Origin: Muribaculaceae bacterium
GTDB taxonomy: Bacteria; Bacteroidota; Bacteroidia; Bacteroidales; Muribaculaceae
Length of the DNA stretch: 61,223 nt
Reading direction: 5' to 3'
NCBI GenBank assembly: GCA_022509225.1
Contig: JAFLTM010000004.1
Coordinates: forward strand, 1-61,223
Of the stretch, positions 1-8,961 are shown piece by piece. The notes under the pieces were generated by a model that was not told the origin of the DNA, ran no database searches, and was given only the letters and a program-made list of their open reading frames with translations. How positions within the stretch are numbered: the stretch's first letter is position 1; every line of letters begins with the position of its first letter. Position numbers and translations under genes: made by a program.

Positions 1-270
1 TGAGGCATCGCCATGGGGGTGATATTGCATGGTGTTGCCCACAATATTCGCTACTTTGTTAAACCTTCCGTCATCGAGTGTCTGCATGGAGTGCAGGATT
101 CTCCTTTGCACCGGTTTTAATCCATCTTCAATATAAGGGACAGCCCGGTCAAGGATAACATAACTTGCATATTCCAAGAAACTGTTTCGGAACATCCCTG
201 ACAAAATAGTTTTTTTCGACATGTTGTCAGGAGAATAACCTCCGGATATGTTTTCTGTGTTTTCTGACAT
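1..270 (-). CDS. parC: DNA topoisomerase IV subunit A, N-terminal part (cut by window edge)
   Basis: Not a complete gene: the first 90 codons of a minus-strand gene that runs off the left edge. The ATG is the complement of 268-270. The peptide contains the type IIA topoisomerase A-subunit core: Y-A-S-Y-V-I-L-D-R-A-V-P, then D-G-L-K-P-V-Q-R-R-I-L-H-S-M and H-P-H-G-D-A. The family cleaves and religates DNA to decatenate chromosomes; the catalytic tyrosine lies beyond the edge. The V-Q-R-R form and the short acidic N-terminal extension match Bacteroidales ParC better than GyrA. The lipoprotein gene upstream on the same strand ends 41 bases before this start. Confidence 0.88.
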   Translation of the reverse strand, partial: MSENTENISGGYSPDNMSKKTILSGMFRNSFLEYASYVILDRAVPYIEDGLKPVQRRILHSMQTLDDGRFNKVANIVGNTMQYHPHGDAS

Positions 271-311
271 TAAAGAAAAATTGTGTTTTTATTGATAAAT
301 CTTGTCACGCA

Positions 312-1280
312 TCAATTTTCAGGAGGAGTGACCTTCAGGCATCCCTTCAATTCTTTGTAGGGGATAACCACTATAGGGCTGCCGTCTGATCCGGGAGTCA
401 ATTGGTAAGGCTCATAGACAAAGACAAGGCCGGTCAGGTTTAATGCCGGTGTGGGTAAGGGAAAGTTTTTGAGTGTAATGGTCTCATCCTCATCATCACT
501 TGAGGAATCTTTATCATTGCCCAGCCAAACATTTAATGAATCAATATATTCATCAACTGTGTGTAAGTTCTCATATATAGGATAGGAATAGGCCATGTGT
601 GCGGCTACTTCATCCCTGACTTCATCCAGTCTGTCGGCTTTAATTATATCGTAGAGGTTGAGTGCTTTGCCGGTTGTGATATCAAAAGTCTCCAATTCAA
701 GAGAGCTGTTGCCATGGGCGCCACCGGTGTAACAGTAGGCTGATTTAAGGAATGTTACATAGTTTGTGTCAATAAACACCGGATAAATGTTGAATGTTAT
801 ATTAAAGGCACTCCCGTATTCCTTGATTACTGGCAATTCGTTAAAGAATTCCTTTTTGAGATTTTCAAATTCACTCTCAATAAATTCTTCAGAGAAATTT
901 GATTCGGCGAAACCTGAAATTGAGTCGGCTGCTGATAGAGATGCTGTTGGTTTAATAAAGCCGAAGGTTTCCATTTCATTCTTGATAAACGAGAGCAATG
1001 AGCCTGTCACCCTCGGGTTGATATCCAGAATGGTGAAGGAGTCAATATTGACGTAGATTTCCTCATCTTCTGTCTCCATTCCATACCTTAAAGATAATCC
1101 GGCAATACTGTCGGGTCCGAACGTATAGGAATCAGGATATTCTTCTTCATTAGGGAGAAGTGGCACCGAAACATCTTCCGAATCAGAATCGTATGGCACA
1201 ATGGGACGTGGTCCCTGACAGGATACCAAAGCAAAAACAAGGGTTAAAACTATAAAGGAAAAGGATTTGGTTAATTTCAT
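312..1280 (-). CDS. Lipoprotein with DUF3298/RsiV-like domain
   Basis: 322 residues. The N-terminus has a lysine-containing n-region, a hydrophobic stretch and a lipobox ending L-V-S-C at about residue 21, so a lipoprotein is predicted. The middle has an acidic, variable linker. The second half holds the Y-C-Y-T-G-G-A-H-G signature and a D-I-T-T-G-K-A-L-N-L segment, typical of the DUF3298 (RsiV/PdaC C-terminal) fold. This family is found in envelope proteins; some members bind lysozyme or act on peptidoglycan, but no catalytic role can be assigned here. It lies just upstream of parC on the same strand and may be cotranscribed. Family call is fairly sure; function is open. Confidence 0.7.
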   Translation of the reverse strand: MKLTKSFSFIVLTLVFALVSCQGPRPIVPYDSDSEDVSVPLLPNEEEYPDSYTFGPDSIAGLSLRYGMETEDEEIYVNIDSFTILDINPRVTGSLLSFIKNEMETFGFIKPTASLSAADSISGFAESNFSEEFIESEFENLKKEFFNELPVIKEYGSAFNITFNIYPVFIDTNYVTFLKSAYCYTGGAHGNSSLELETFDITTGKALNLYDIIKADRLDEVRDEVAAHMAYSYPIYENLHTVDEYIDSLNVWLGNDKDSSSDDEDETITLKNFPLPTPALNLTGLVFVYEPYQLTPGSDGSPIVVIPYKELKGCLKVTPPEN

Positions 1281-1312
1281 CTTTTATTATTAAGAGATTG
1301 TTTAAATATATG

Positions 1313-1320
1313 CAAAATTA
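1313..1320 (-). promoter_or_regulatory. Candidate -7 element for the DUF3298-like lipoprotein gene
   Basis: On the minus strand this reads TAATTTTG, matching the Bacteroidetes -7 consensus TAnnTTTG, about 33 bases before the ATG. No TTTG is found at the usual -33 spacing. It overlaps the 3' end of the Nudix gene. Confidence 0.3.
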
Positions 1321-1896
1321 CTTTAAATTTCGGTAATTACCCCCACATTTAAGTTTCTCCTTTAGATAAAAATATTTCCAGAGAGGGGCAGCCATAAGCG
1401 CCTGTTTCATTTCATCTGCAAGCAAAATTGATTTCACTTCATCTTCAGAAAGAAGTCTCACAGCTATATCTTCGCTTGAATCCAGACTTTGATTTGCCGT
1501 TGGAACCACATTTCTTGCCAGGAAGCAATGGGTCAGGTTATTTGAGATTGAAGGATTCTGTGAGATAACCATCAGTAATTCCCAATCTCCTCCTGAATAT
1601 CCCGTTTCTTCAAGCAACTCACGTCTTGCAGCATCCAGCGGTTCTTCATCTTTTTCTACCACCCCGGCTGCCAATTCTATATAGACATCATCAAGGCCAT
1701 GGCGATATTGTTCAATCATTACAAATTCACCTTTTTCTGTTATTGCCAGTATGTTGACCCAGTCAGGATACTCCAGAACATAGTGTTCAGGATTTATGCG
1801 TCCGTCGGGCAATCTAACTTTATCACGTCGAACGGTGAGCCACGGTCGCCGGAATAAATATTGGGATTCCAACGTGTCCCATTTTTTAATTTTCAT
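1318..1896 (-). CDS. Nudix hydrolase (ADP-ribose pyrophosphatase-like)
   Basis: 192 residues from the ATG at 1896; a longer reading frame exists upstream, but the M-K-I-K-K-W start matches the family and lies downstream of a good promoter. A perfect Nudix box (G-x5-E-x7-R-E-L-x-E-E-x-G) begins G-V-V-E-K-D-E and ends R-E-L-L-E-E-T-G. The E-Q-Y-R-H-G segment before it is typical of ADP-ribose or nucleotide-sugar pyrophosphatases. These cytoplasmic enzymes cleave nucleoside diphosphate derivatives using Mg2+ bound by the box glutamates. The exact substrate cannot be told. The gene is divergent from the alpha/beta hydrolase at 2012. Confidence 0.88.
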   Translation of the reverse strand: MKIKKWDTLESQYLFRRPWLTVRRDKVRLPDGRINPEHYVLEYPDWVNILAITEKGEFVMIEQYRHGLDDVYIELAAGVVEKDEEPLDAARRELLEETGYSGGDWELLMVISQNPSISNNLTHCFLARNVVPTANQSLDSSEDIAVRLLSEDEVKSILLADEMKQALMAAPLWKYFYLKEKLKCGGNYRNLK

Positions 1897-1938
1897 GATA
1901 TTTTTCTTTTGCAAATAAGCGTGAATGGTATTAAACTT

Positions 1939-1970
1939 CAAATTTAAAAACAAGATTTGTCTTGCCCAAA
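1939..1970 (-). promoter_or_regulatory. Promoter of the Nudix gene
   Basis: On the minus strand: TTTG (1970-1967), a 20-base spacer, TAAATTTG (1946-1939). This matches the Bacteroidetes primary sigma factor consensus. The predicted transcription start is near 1932, giving a leader of about 35 bases. Confidence 0.55.
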
Positions 1971-2011
1971 TGTGTGATTTCTACTATATTCGTAAAAATA
2001 AAAATAATCAC

Positions 2012-3232
2012 ATGAAAGGCAGGATCTTTAAAATAATATCGATTTGTGTGATTTTTCACATAGGTCATGCAGAGATGCGAGGGAATGAAACCGAAGATTA
2101 CCAAAGATCAACACCAACAAGAAAAGCTGTTGTGGGTAATATTAAACGTAATATTCCCCGTCTTGCGGCTGACACCGCCATGACGGCTTCACAGATTGAA
2201 AAATGGAGGGGAGAGATGTCCGAGACAATGGCCAAACTCATGGCTCATCCGTCACGGCAGATGTGTCCTCCTGTCAGGTTATCGTCTGCACAAAGGGATG
2301 GTTATAGGATTGAGAGATGGCAATCTTTCCCGTTGCCTGAGACGAGGGTTAATTTTCTGGTGCTCATACCTGACGGGGTAGATGAAAATAATCCTGCAGT
2401 AGGTGGAGTGCTTTGTATTCCGGGATTCGGGCAGACCAAAGAACTGCTGGCAGGTGAAAAAAGGGGCGATTACGACCTTGTTACCGGTCCGGATAGTGTC
2501 ACCCCACGGGCTGCGATGGCTAAATTATATGTAGAGAAAGGATTGGTTGCGGTGGCTGTTGATAACCCTTCTTTCGGAGAATTAAGTGACAACGGTGTTG
2601 GCGATTATCTCAACACAAGCCGAATGCTTCTCGAGGAAAACTGGAGTTATCTTGGCCTGACTTCTTGGCAAGACAAGATTATTCTTGATTGGCTGAAACA
2701 ACAGCCATTCATAAATCAGGACAAATTGATAGTGAGTGGATTTTCATTAGGAACGGAGCCAATGATGGTTTTGGGTTTGCTTGACAATGACATTGAAGCT
2801 TTTGTTTACAATGATTTTCTCTGCAGAACACGCGAAAGAATCCTCGTGATGGATAAACCGGATGAAAAAGGCAACCGACCTTTCCCTAATTCAATAGAAC
2901 ATCTGATTCCCGGTTTCTTAATGGAGTTTGATTTCCCTGACATAGTTGCAGCTTTGTCACCTCGTCCGGTGATTTGCACAGAGGGTGGCCTTGACAGGGA
3001 TTTTCATATTATCGAGAAAATATATGAAAATGCGGGAGCACCGGAAAATTTTGAATATCATCATTATGAGAAATATGCAGATCCTGCCGAAAGGATAATG
3101 ATAGGCAAGGATGAACTGCCGGGCAATCTTGATTTATGGGAATTTTTCAGATTAGTCAACGTGGATTCACCCAACCATTATTTCAAGGCTGAATTTGTGA
3201 TGCCATGGCTCGACAGATTCCTGTCGGAATAA
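2012..3232 (+). CDS. Secreted alpha/beta hydrolase (Abhydrolase_7 / acetyl-esterase-like)
   Basis: 406 residues from the ATG at 2012. An in-frame start at 1925 was rejected because M-K-G-R-I-F-K followed by a hydrophobic stretch gives a normal signal peptide. The alpha/beta hydrolase core starts with L-C-I-P-G-F-G; the nucleophile elbow is G-F-S-L-G (Ser near residue 248), followed by an acidic residue in E-G-G-L-D-R-D and a C-terminal histidine region. This layout resembles the large secreted Bacteroidales hydrolases grouped with acetyl xylan esterases and Abhydrolase_7. The substrate is unknown; an ester on a dietary or host glycan is a reasonable guess. It converges with the phosphatase gene at 3262. 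Confidence 0.7.
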   Translation: MKGRIFKIISICVIFHIGHAEMRGNETEDYQRSTPTRKAVVGNIKRNIPRLAADTAMTASQIEKWRGEMSETMAKLMAHPSRQMCPPVRLSSAQRDGYRIERWQSFPLPETRVNFLVLIPDGVDENNPAVGGVLCIPGFGQTKELLAGEKRGDYDLVTGPDSVTPRAAMAKLYVEKGLVAVAVDNPSFGELSDNGVGDYLNTSRMLLEENWSYLGLTSWQDKIILDWLKQQPFINQDKLIVSGFSLGTEPMMVLGLLDNDIEAFVYNDFLCRTRERILVMDKPDEKGNRPFPNSIEHLIPGFLMEFDFPDIVAALSPRPVICTEGGLDRDFHIIEKIYENAGAPENFEYHHYEKYADPAERIMIGKDELPGNLDLWEFFRLVNVDSPNHYFKAEFVMPWLDRFLSE

Positions 3233-3261
3233 GTCCATGACTCATGAATGATAAATGAGGT

Positions 3262-4566
3262 TTATTCCTTGAATCTTGTTGAGAATGACTCTATTTTTTT
3301 ATTGTAATAATCCCTTACATCATTCCATCTGTAATAATTACCCGTCACAGGTTTTGCGGGTAAAGAAACCTCTCTCTCGTTAAGCAGGGCTTTGACAAGA
3401 ATATCGTCGCTATTTGAAACCTTGTTTAATTCGGGACGATAAAATATGAGTTGGATATTGCAGCCCATAGGAAAAATTTCATAGTTGCGCCATTTGCTGT
3501 CGAGGTCGTAGAGGTCGTTTATTTCATCGCCATAGTTGTCAAGTTCCATAAACACAGTCAATGGAAGCACCACAACCTCGTGCCCGAACCTCAGATTGGC
3601 GCTTAGATTGGGCGATAGCATGGCTGTGTCGGCACTCGCTATTATCTCCTCCATAAGGAATCTTTGATTGAAAGGCACCCTGCCATCAGAAACTGCCGAA
3701 TTTCCGGCAGAAACAAACCATGACGCATTGTCCGATTTCCATTTTCGTTGGAGCATCTCCGGTGTAAACAAGTCATAGAACGAAGGCTGATCGTCGTGGC
3801 TCTGTGTGTTGGTGGCTATTTCAAACATATTAGAAAACAATGAGTTGGAGTCTATGTTTGTTGCCACATAATCCTGATCTGTGAAGATTTGTTCAAAAAA
3901 ATATGTTTTGTCAAATAGAAGTGTATCAACGGCTTCTGTAAGCCGATAGGCTTTTGCCGCAGCATTGAAGGAACCTTTGTCGAGATCGGAGTTATTGAGG
4001 ATCGGTTGAGTGGTGGCGGAAGCATCCATTGTTATTATAAGTTCAGGATTTAAAACTCTCAATTCCTCAACTTCGTTGGCCATGGATAGGATGCATCTTA
4101 TCACCTGGGTTGATTTTGCATCAACATGTGTGCCGGGTTGGAAGACAGTCGGGAAATTATGATACATCCTGTTGGCTATTCCCCGGTGTTGACGATGGCC
4201 TAACGGCGTAAGTTCTCCGTCCCTTGTCTTGGCTTCCTTTGCAATTGGACGAAGTTGCTCCAAAACTTCTTTCCCTCTTGGAGTAAGCTTGTTCTGTTTG
4301 TCGGCCTTTTCAAGCTGTCTTACAGTGTTTTCATATTTATATGCCCCTATAATCCAGCGGCTTCCATGACGTCCGTAATGTTCGATATGAAAAGGAACAT
4401 AGCCGTCGGGAGTCGGGCTTAATATTGGTATCCCTCTTTCCGGAACAGGGTAAGCATAATATTGACTTCCTGCTTGCAAGGAGTCAGGCACTATTTTTGT
4501 ATCACTTTTGGCATGAAGAGTTAAACCTGTAAGGCTTAACAGGAATATGATTGAAATTTTTTTCAT
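3262..4566 (-). CDS. Histidine-type phosphatase (MINPP/phytase-like), secreted
   Basis: 434 residues with a signal peptide (M-K-K-I-S-I-I-F-L-L-S-L-T ending near A-K). The histidine phosphatase signature R-H-G-S-R is at about residues 71-75 and supplies the phosphohistidine nucleophile. The proton-donor region reads R-F-G-H-E-V, that is H-E rather than the H-D of acid phosphatases or H-A-E of MINPP. Family members in gut Bacteroides dephosphorylate inositol phosphates in the periplasm or outer membrane vesicles. It follows the EpsG gene on the same strand after 75 bases but has its own candidate -7 element, so it is probably not part of the capsule operon. Phytate as substrate is inference. 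Confidence 0.75.
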   Translation of the reverse strand: MKKISIIFLLSLTGLTLHAKSDTKIVPDSLQAGSQYYAYPVPERGIPILSPTPDGYVPFHIEHYGRHGSRWIIGAYKYENTVRQLEKADKQNKLTPRGKEVLEQLRPIAKEAKTRDGELTPLGHRQHRGIANRMYHNFPTVFQPGTHVDAKSTQVIRCILSMANEVEELRVLNPELIITMDASATTQPILNNSDLDKGSFNAAAKAYRLTEAVDTLLFDKTYFFEQIFTDQDYVATNIDSNSLFSNMFEIATNTQSHDDQPSFYDLFTPEMLQRKWKSDNASWFVSAGNSAVSDGRVPFNQRFLMEEIIASADTAMLSPNLSANLRFGHEVVVLPLTVFMELDNYGDEINDLYDLDSKWRNYEIFPMGCNIQLIFYRPELNKVSNSDDILVKALLNEREVSLPAKPVTGNYYRWNDVRDYYNKKIESFSTRFKE

Positions 4567-4600
4567 GGTGAATATGGTAAGAAACCTTGTTATTTATCTT

Positions 4601-4608
4601 CAAATATA
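4601..4608 (-). promoter_or_regulatory. Candidate -7 element for the histidine phosphatase gene
   Basis: Minus strand reads TATATTTG (TAnnTTTG) about 35 bases before the ATG at 4566. No -33 TTTG at the expected distance. Confidence 0.35.
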
Positions 4609-4641
4609 GCAAATTTTCATCAAAACATGTGTAACTTGTTG

Positions 4642-5850
4642 TCAGAATCCCCGGTTTATATTGTATCTGAAAACTTTTTCCCTGTCAGGATTCATCTCCC
4701 TGTCAAAAATTGTGTTATAGGGGTAGTATTTCATATATGTTTGCAAAGTTCCGTCACGGTTAACGTTGCTGAAATAAACCGAATAAATGGAAAAAAGGAA
4801 CAATGGCAGAAATATTAATGTCCAATTCCCAAAATTAAGCTTAACTTTTTTATTTCTGAATTTTAACTGTGAAAATATCCAGTCGGATAAAATCAGGTAA
4901 GAAAAAAACATGAAGTAGTTATTGAATCTGCCTATGATTATCACACTGACAGAGAGAAGACTCACATATATCGAAATCACAGAAAGAGATTCTTCAAGGT
5001 TATATTGTCTTTTGTTTGAACTTTTCAGGAAGAAGATAGCCACACAGGGATAGGCCACATATATAAAAAGTGTGTTGAAAGCCCCGAAAATATTTAGAGT
5101 TTTTAGTCCTCCAAGATCATTTCCGGCATATTTATGAGCGAGCTCCGTCATTTTTTCATTGATTGATATTATCTGTATCAGATCAAAAAGATAATACCTG
5201 ATTGCGAAACCAACGATCAACACGCCCAATACGATGAAGATTGTCCTCATCCCGAAATAGAAAAAATTTCTGATGCCGGGTAGGAACACTAAAGGAATAA
5301 ATAATAGAATCAGGGCGGAAATATGAAAAAATATAGCGAGAATGGCACAAAGATAATATTTTAGAAGTTTCCTCTCTTTCAGATAATGCCACGACAGAAG
5401 AAATATCGCCACGGCAATTGATTCTCTCATCACCTCCATGTTGAGTGTGACATACATAAAGAAGTAATAGAGCAACACTCCGAAAAAGGGATGGCGTGAA
5501 TTTTTGGTAAAGAAAAATAAAACAGCAAAATTAAGAAATGCCGCCACCAGAAATTGCACCAATGTAAAATCCGGAGAGATTGATTTACAAATAGATGCAA
5601 AAATAATAAATCCGGGTGCATATCTGGTTTTTTGAAAATCAATCACATTTAATTCCCCTAACGGATGCACCATGTCGTAGTAGTGCATATACTGTATAGT
5701 GTCGCCCCCAATCCTGTACCTGAATCCTGCGATACAAACCAATATTATATATATCACCGCAAGCCACACTGCTCTACCGTGTTTCAAGCCGCGATAATCA
5801 TAATTATATACCCCGAGAAGTATAAGGAAAAGTGCAAAGAGATAGATCAA
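4642..5850 (-). CDS. EpsG-family polysaccharide polymerase (Wzy-like)
   Basis: 402 residues with about ten hydrophobic segments and the EpsG hallmark near the N-terminus (F-R-Y-R-I-G-G-D-T-x-Q-Y). These inner-membrane proteins polymerise lipid-linked oligosaccharide repeats on the periplasmic face. The start is a TTG (complement of 5848-5850) overlapping the TGA stop of the phosphatase gene; no in-frame ATG occurs before the conserved segment, so the TTG or translational coupling must be used. It is the last gene of the exopolysaccharide operon. The acceptor and repeat structure are unknown. Confidence 0.82.
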   Translation of the reverse strand: MIYLFALFLILLGVYNYDYRGLKHGRAVWLAVIYIILVCIAGFRYRIGGDTIQYMHYYDMVHPLGELNVIDFQKTRYAPGFIIFASICKSISPDFTLVQFLVAAFLNFAVLFFFTKNSRHPFFGVLLYYFFMYVTLNMEVMRESIAVAIFLLSWHYLKERKLLKYYLCAILAIFFHISALILLFIPLVFLPGIRNFFYFGMRTIFIVLGVLIVGFAIRYYLFDLIQIISINEKMTELAHKYAGNDLGGLKTLNIFGAFNTLFIYVAYPCVAIFFLKSSNKRQYNLEESLSVISIYVSLLSVSVIIIGRFNNYFMFFSYLILSDWIFSQLKFRNKKVKLNFGNWTLIFLPLFLFSIYSVYFSNVNRDGTLQTYMKYYPYNTIFDREMNPDREKVFRYNINRGF

Positions 5851-6566
5851 ATCCTATTTGAAACGTAGTTCAACCGGTTAATAATATCTTTATGTAAAAA
5901 AGGTGTGTCAAGTTGTCCTTTCAAGTGTTCAACGCGGTGAAAATCTCCCCCGACTATATCGATCATCCTTTCCGAAAGCAATTTATGGGCGATTTTGGCA
6001 GAAGTTTCTCCGTAAGCACCTGTCAGTGACATGAAATTTAATTGAAAAAGCACACCTTTATTCTTGAGCTCGATATAATCTTTGGTCTGCATATACCTGT
6101 ATCGTTCAGGATGTGCCAAAACAATACGGTAGCCTTTCCTGATAGCTTCATCCAGCATGCTCTTCATGCCATAGGGTGCATTATAGTAGGATGTTTCAAC
6201 AAGAAGATTCTTCCCGGTGTCACCGAGAGTCAGGAAATCATCTTTTTCCAGCCTTTCTTCAAACAAGGAATCAAGCATGTTTTCCGATGCGAGGGCTATT
6301 TCCACATTTCCTTTCCATTCTTTTTTTAAAGACCGGAACCTCTCTTTTAAACTTTGGGTGGAATTAGGAAAATCTTCCATTATATGCGGAGTTAGCCAAA
6401 CTTTTTTCACTCCTGCATTCTGGTAAACTTCCAAGATATTCAGGGCATCTTTCATATCTTGCAATCCATCGTCAACGCCGGGCAAAATATGAGAATGCCA
6501 GTCGGTCAATCCTTTCAGAAAACCTGATTCCCTAAGAGTCGGTATCTTCTTTTTAAATAGCCACAT
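5847..6566 (-). CDS. CpsB/YwqE-type protein tyrosine phosphatase (PHP domain)
   Basis: 239 residues. The N-terminal D-W-H-S-H-I-L-P-G-V-D-D-G motif is the metal-binding signature of the PHP-type phosphatases CpsB and YwqE, with further metal ligands in A-H-P-E-R and G-G-D-F-H. The family dephosphorylates the C-terminal tyrosine cluster of the cognate BY-kinase and so resets capsule export. Its ATG directly follows the stop of the Wzc-like kinase gene, supporting a kinase-phosphatase pair. It overlaps the EpsG gene by four bases. Cytoplasmic; no signal peptide. Confidence 0.88.
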   Translation of the reverse strand: MWLFKKKIPTLRESGFLKGLTDWHSHILPGVDDGLQDMKDALNILEVYQNAGVKKVWLTPHIMEDFPNSTQSLKERFRSLKKEWKGNVEIALASENMLDSLFEERLEKDDFLTLGDTGKNLLVETSYYNAPYGMKSMLDEAIRKGYRIVLAHPERYRYMQTKDYIELKNKGVLFQLNFMSLTGAYGETSAKIAHKLLSERMIDIVGGDFHRVEHLKGQLDTPFLHKDIINRLNYVSNRI

Positions 6567-8945
6567 TTATAAATTTTGCTCAAGACTTTGGTAATTCCCG
6601 TAAGTGTAATATCTGCTATGAATAGGCTCAGTTCCGTTCAAAATAACGCATAGGTTTTTAAACCTTTTCTCTTCATAGAATTCATTGAGTTCACTTAATG
6701 CCGAACGGTCAAGAAGACCTGCGCGAATAATGAAAACAGTCCTGTCTGCCCATTTTGCAACCAATTGGGTATCGGCCACAATATTCACGGGTGGACAATC
6801 GAGAAATACAAGATCAAATTCTTGCTTTGCCTCTTCGATAATTTTCTCTAATCTATTATTTTCCAAAAGTTCTGCCGGATTTGGCGGAATTTTGCCGATA
6901 GGGAGAATCATGAGATTTTTATTGGTTTCTCCGGCATAAAGCAGAGAGTTCCAGTTATCTGTCTCCCCTGTTAAATAATTACTCAACCCTTGGCCGGGCA
7001 TTCCTGCGTATAAAGAGGCAGACCCATGACGCATATCGCAGTCTATTAATAAAACTTTCTTGTTTTTCAAACAGAAGCTTAATGCAAGATTATAGGCTAT
7101 GAATGATTTTCCACTGCCGGGATTGAAAGATGTGAACATTATGGCCTGATGAGCGTCTTTTCTTCCCGACATGAAATCAAGATTTCCCCTCACAACCCTG
7201 AAGGCTTCATTCACAACATCTCTTTTCCCCTCTTTTACAACATCAAGTGGTTTGTCAGTAGTTTTAATATGATTTTTCTTCCCTGCCAATGGAATTTCAC
7301 CGGCAAATGGAGGCATTATATTTTCAAGATCTTTTCTGCTTCTAACTGTGGTGTCGCTTGCTTCAAGATAGTAGAGAAGAAGGAAAGGCACTCCAAGCCC
7401 AAGAATGCATGCAACAATAATAATTAGAGCTTTTTTAGGCGAAACTGGTTCGAGTGAACCCATAGGAGGGGTGATGACCCTTATATTGTCGGCAGAAAAT
7501 TTCCGTGTAAGTTCGTTCTCCTCTTTTTTTTGCAACAGGAAAAGATAAAGGCTCTCTTTCACCATCTGTTGGCGTTCTTCACCAAGCAAGGGGAGATTGT
7601 CTTCAGGAACCTTAGCCATTTTTGACGACATCCGGTTCATCTCTTTGTTAAGGTTAGAGACAATATTACGGAGGTTATTCACCTGATTGTTCACTCCGGT
7701 TGATATAACATTGCGGAGTTGCTGCAATTGATTGTCATAGTTCACAACGAGCGGATTGCTGGCAGATGAATTCTCCATGATGGTGTTGCGTGCCAACAAT
7801 AATTCGTTATATCTGTTTATCTGAACGGCAAGTTCCGGATTCTCTATCCCCATATTCACAGGAAGAAGGCTTGTAAGGTTGCTTTCATTGTTTATAAAAT
7901 CCTGTAGATATTGGGCAACACTCAATTGGTTGGCAGCTTTGATCGCTTCCTCTTCAACCCGTGAACCTAATTCAAGATTAGCCTGTGCTGTTATTTCGAT
8001 ATCAGTGACACCGCTTTTTTTCATATAGTCGGCAATATTCCTGTCAACCCCGCCGAGTTCACTTTGAATCGCCCTTAGCCTGTCGTCGATAAACAGGGAT
8101 GTGGCAACGGCCATTCGGTTTTTATCTTCAATCCAATTATTATTATAGACAGTGATTATATAATTAAGTATATCCACTGCTCTCTGCACCGACACATCTT
8201 CTATCGACAATTCTATTACATCGGCATCCTGATCCACAAGGTCGCCGTAAAGCTTTTTCCCGTATTCCTCCACAGTGGCCTGCATGGGTAGTTTTGATAC
8301 TCGTATTTCATAATTGGCTTCCTTGATTTTACCTGAATAAGAGGGGTTTGGTATTATTTCAATCAGACCGAGTGGTGTTTGTGCGGAAGTCGCACCGGGA
8401 GCCAATGTTATTTCGCCCTTAAGTTTTGTCTTAACCCCCTCTTTATAGCTCACGAATTTTAACAGGTTTTTGGATCCGTCTTGATTTACTTTGATTCTCA
8501 ATGCCGCCCCTTCTTGTCTGTCGATGTCTTGAAGTTTAACTTGAAAAGGGAGATCTCTTCCGTAGAGGGTCTTTAATCTCAATCCATCCCTGACAGAATA
8601 ATTCATGTCAAGATTAAGGGTGTCGGCCACCTCATACATGATAGCCGGTGAGATCATCGTTATAAGCTCATTATAGACATTTGTGTTTTTGGAAAAAAGA
8701 CCTAAAGTTGTGAATGAATTAGTTATGTCATTGATCCCACCTTTGGAGTCCTGTTCAGTCACGAGGATCTGTTCAAATCTTTTATATTTAGGCTGCTTCG
8801 TGTAAAGATAGAATAGCGCCACACCCACCGACACGACAAGACAAATGGCAAACCACCACCATTTATCCGCACAAAGTCTTAAAAAATTGACAAAGGAAAA
8901 ATCAGTTATATCCTGAGGATTATTTTGTTGTGGATACTTGTTCAT
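6567..8945 (-). CDS. Wzc-like polysaccharide chain-length regulator and BY-family tyrosine kinase
   Basis: 792 residues in one polypeptide. A Wzz domain begins after the transmembrane segment near residues 31-50; a long periplasmic coiled-coil region (about 270-480) follows; a second membrane segment is near 505-525. The cytoplasmic kinase has Walker A F-N-P-G-S-G-K-S (about 610), A' L-L-I-D-C-D-M-R and Walker B D-L-V-F-L-D-C-P-P. The C-terminus carries a tyrosine cluster (R-Y-Y-T-Y-G-N-Y), the usual autophosphorylation site. It works with the Wza-like lipoprotein upstream and the CpsB-like phosphatase downstream in exopolysaccharide export. Confidence 0.92.
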   Translation of the reverse strand: MNKYPQQNNPQDITDFSFVNFLRLCADKWWWFAICLVVSVGVALFYLYTKQPKYKRFEQILVTEQDSKGGINDITNSFTTLGLFSKNTNVYNELITMISPAIMYEVADTLNLDMNYSVRDGLRLKTLYGRDLPFQVKLQDIDRQEGAALRIKVNQDGSKNLLKFVSYKEGVKTKLKGEITLAPGATSAQTPLGLIEIIPNPSYSGKIKEANYEIRVSKLPMQATVEEYGKKLYGDLVDQDADVIELSIEDVSVQRAVDILNYIITVYNNNWIEDKNRMAVATSLFIDDRLRAIQSELGGVDRNIADYMKKSGVTDIEITAQANLELGSRVEEEAIKAANQLSVAQYLQDFINNESNLTSLLPVNMGIENPELAVQINRYNELLLARNTIMENSSASNPLVVNYDNQLQQLRNVISTGVNNQVNNLRNIVSNLNKEMNRMSSKMAKVPEDNLPLLGEERQQMVKESLYLFLLQKKEENELTRKFSADNIRVITPPMGSLEPVSPKKALIIIVACILGLGVPFLLLYYLEASDTTVRSRKDLENIMPPFAGEIPLAGKKNHIKTTDKPLDVVKEGKRDVVNEAFRVVRGNLDFMSGRKDAHQAIMFTSFNPGSGKSFIAYNLALSFCLKNKKVLLIDCDMRHGSASLYAGMPGQGLSNYLTGETDNWNSLLYAGETNKNLMILPIGKIPPNPAELLENNRLEKIIEEAKQEFDLVFLDCPPVNIVADTQLVAKWADRTVFIIRAGLLDRSALSELNEFYEEKRFKNLCVILNGTEPIHSRYYTYGNYQSLEQNL

Positions 8946-8961
8946 TTTTCAAGAGAAAACT

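Noticed and set aside
3226-3268. Nested dyad (7-bp outer, 5-bp inner arms) over the convergent stops of the alpha/beta hydrolase and phosphatase genes
   Set aside because: Outer arms contain both stop codons and pairing is broken; no good T-run follows, so not listed as a terminator.
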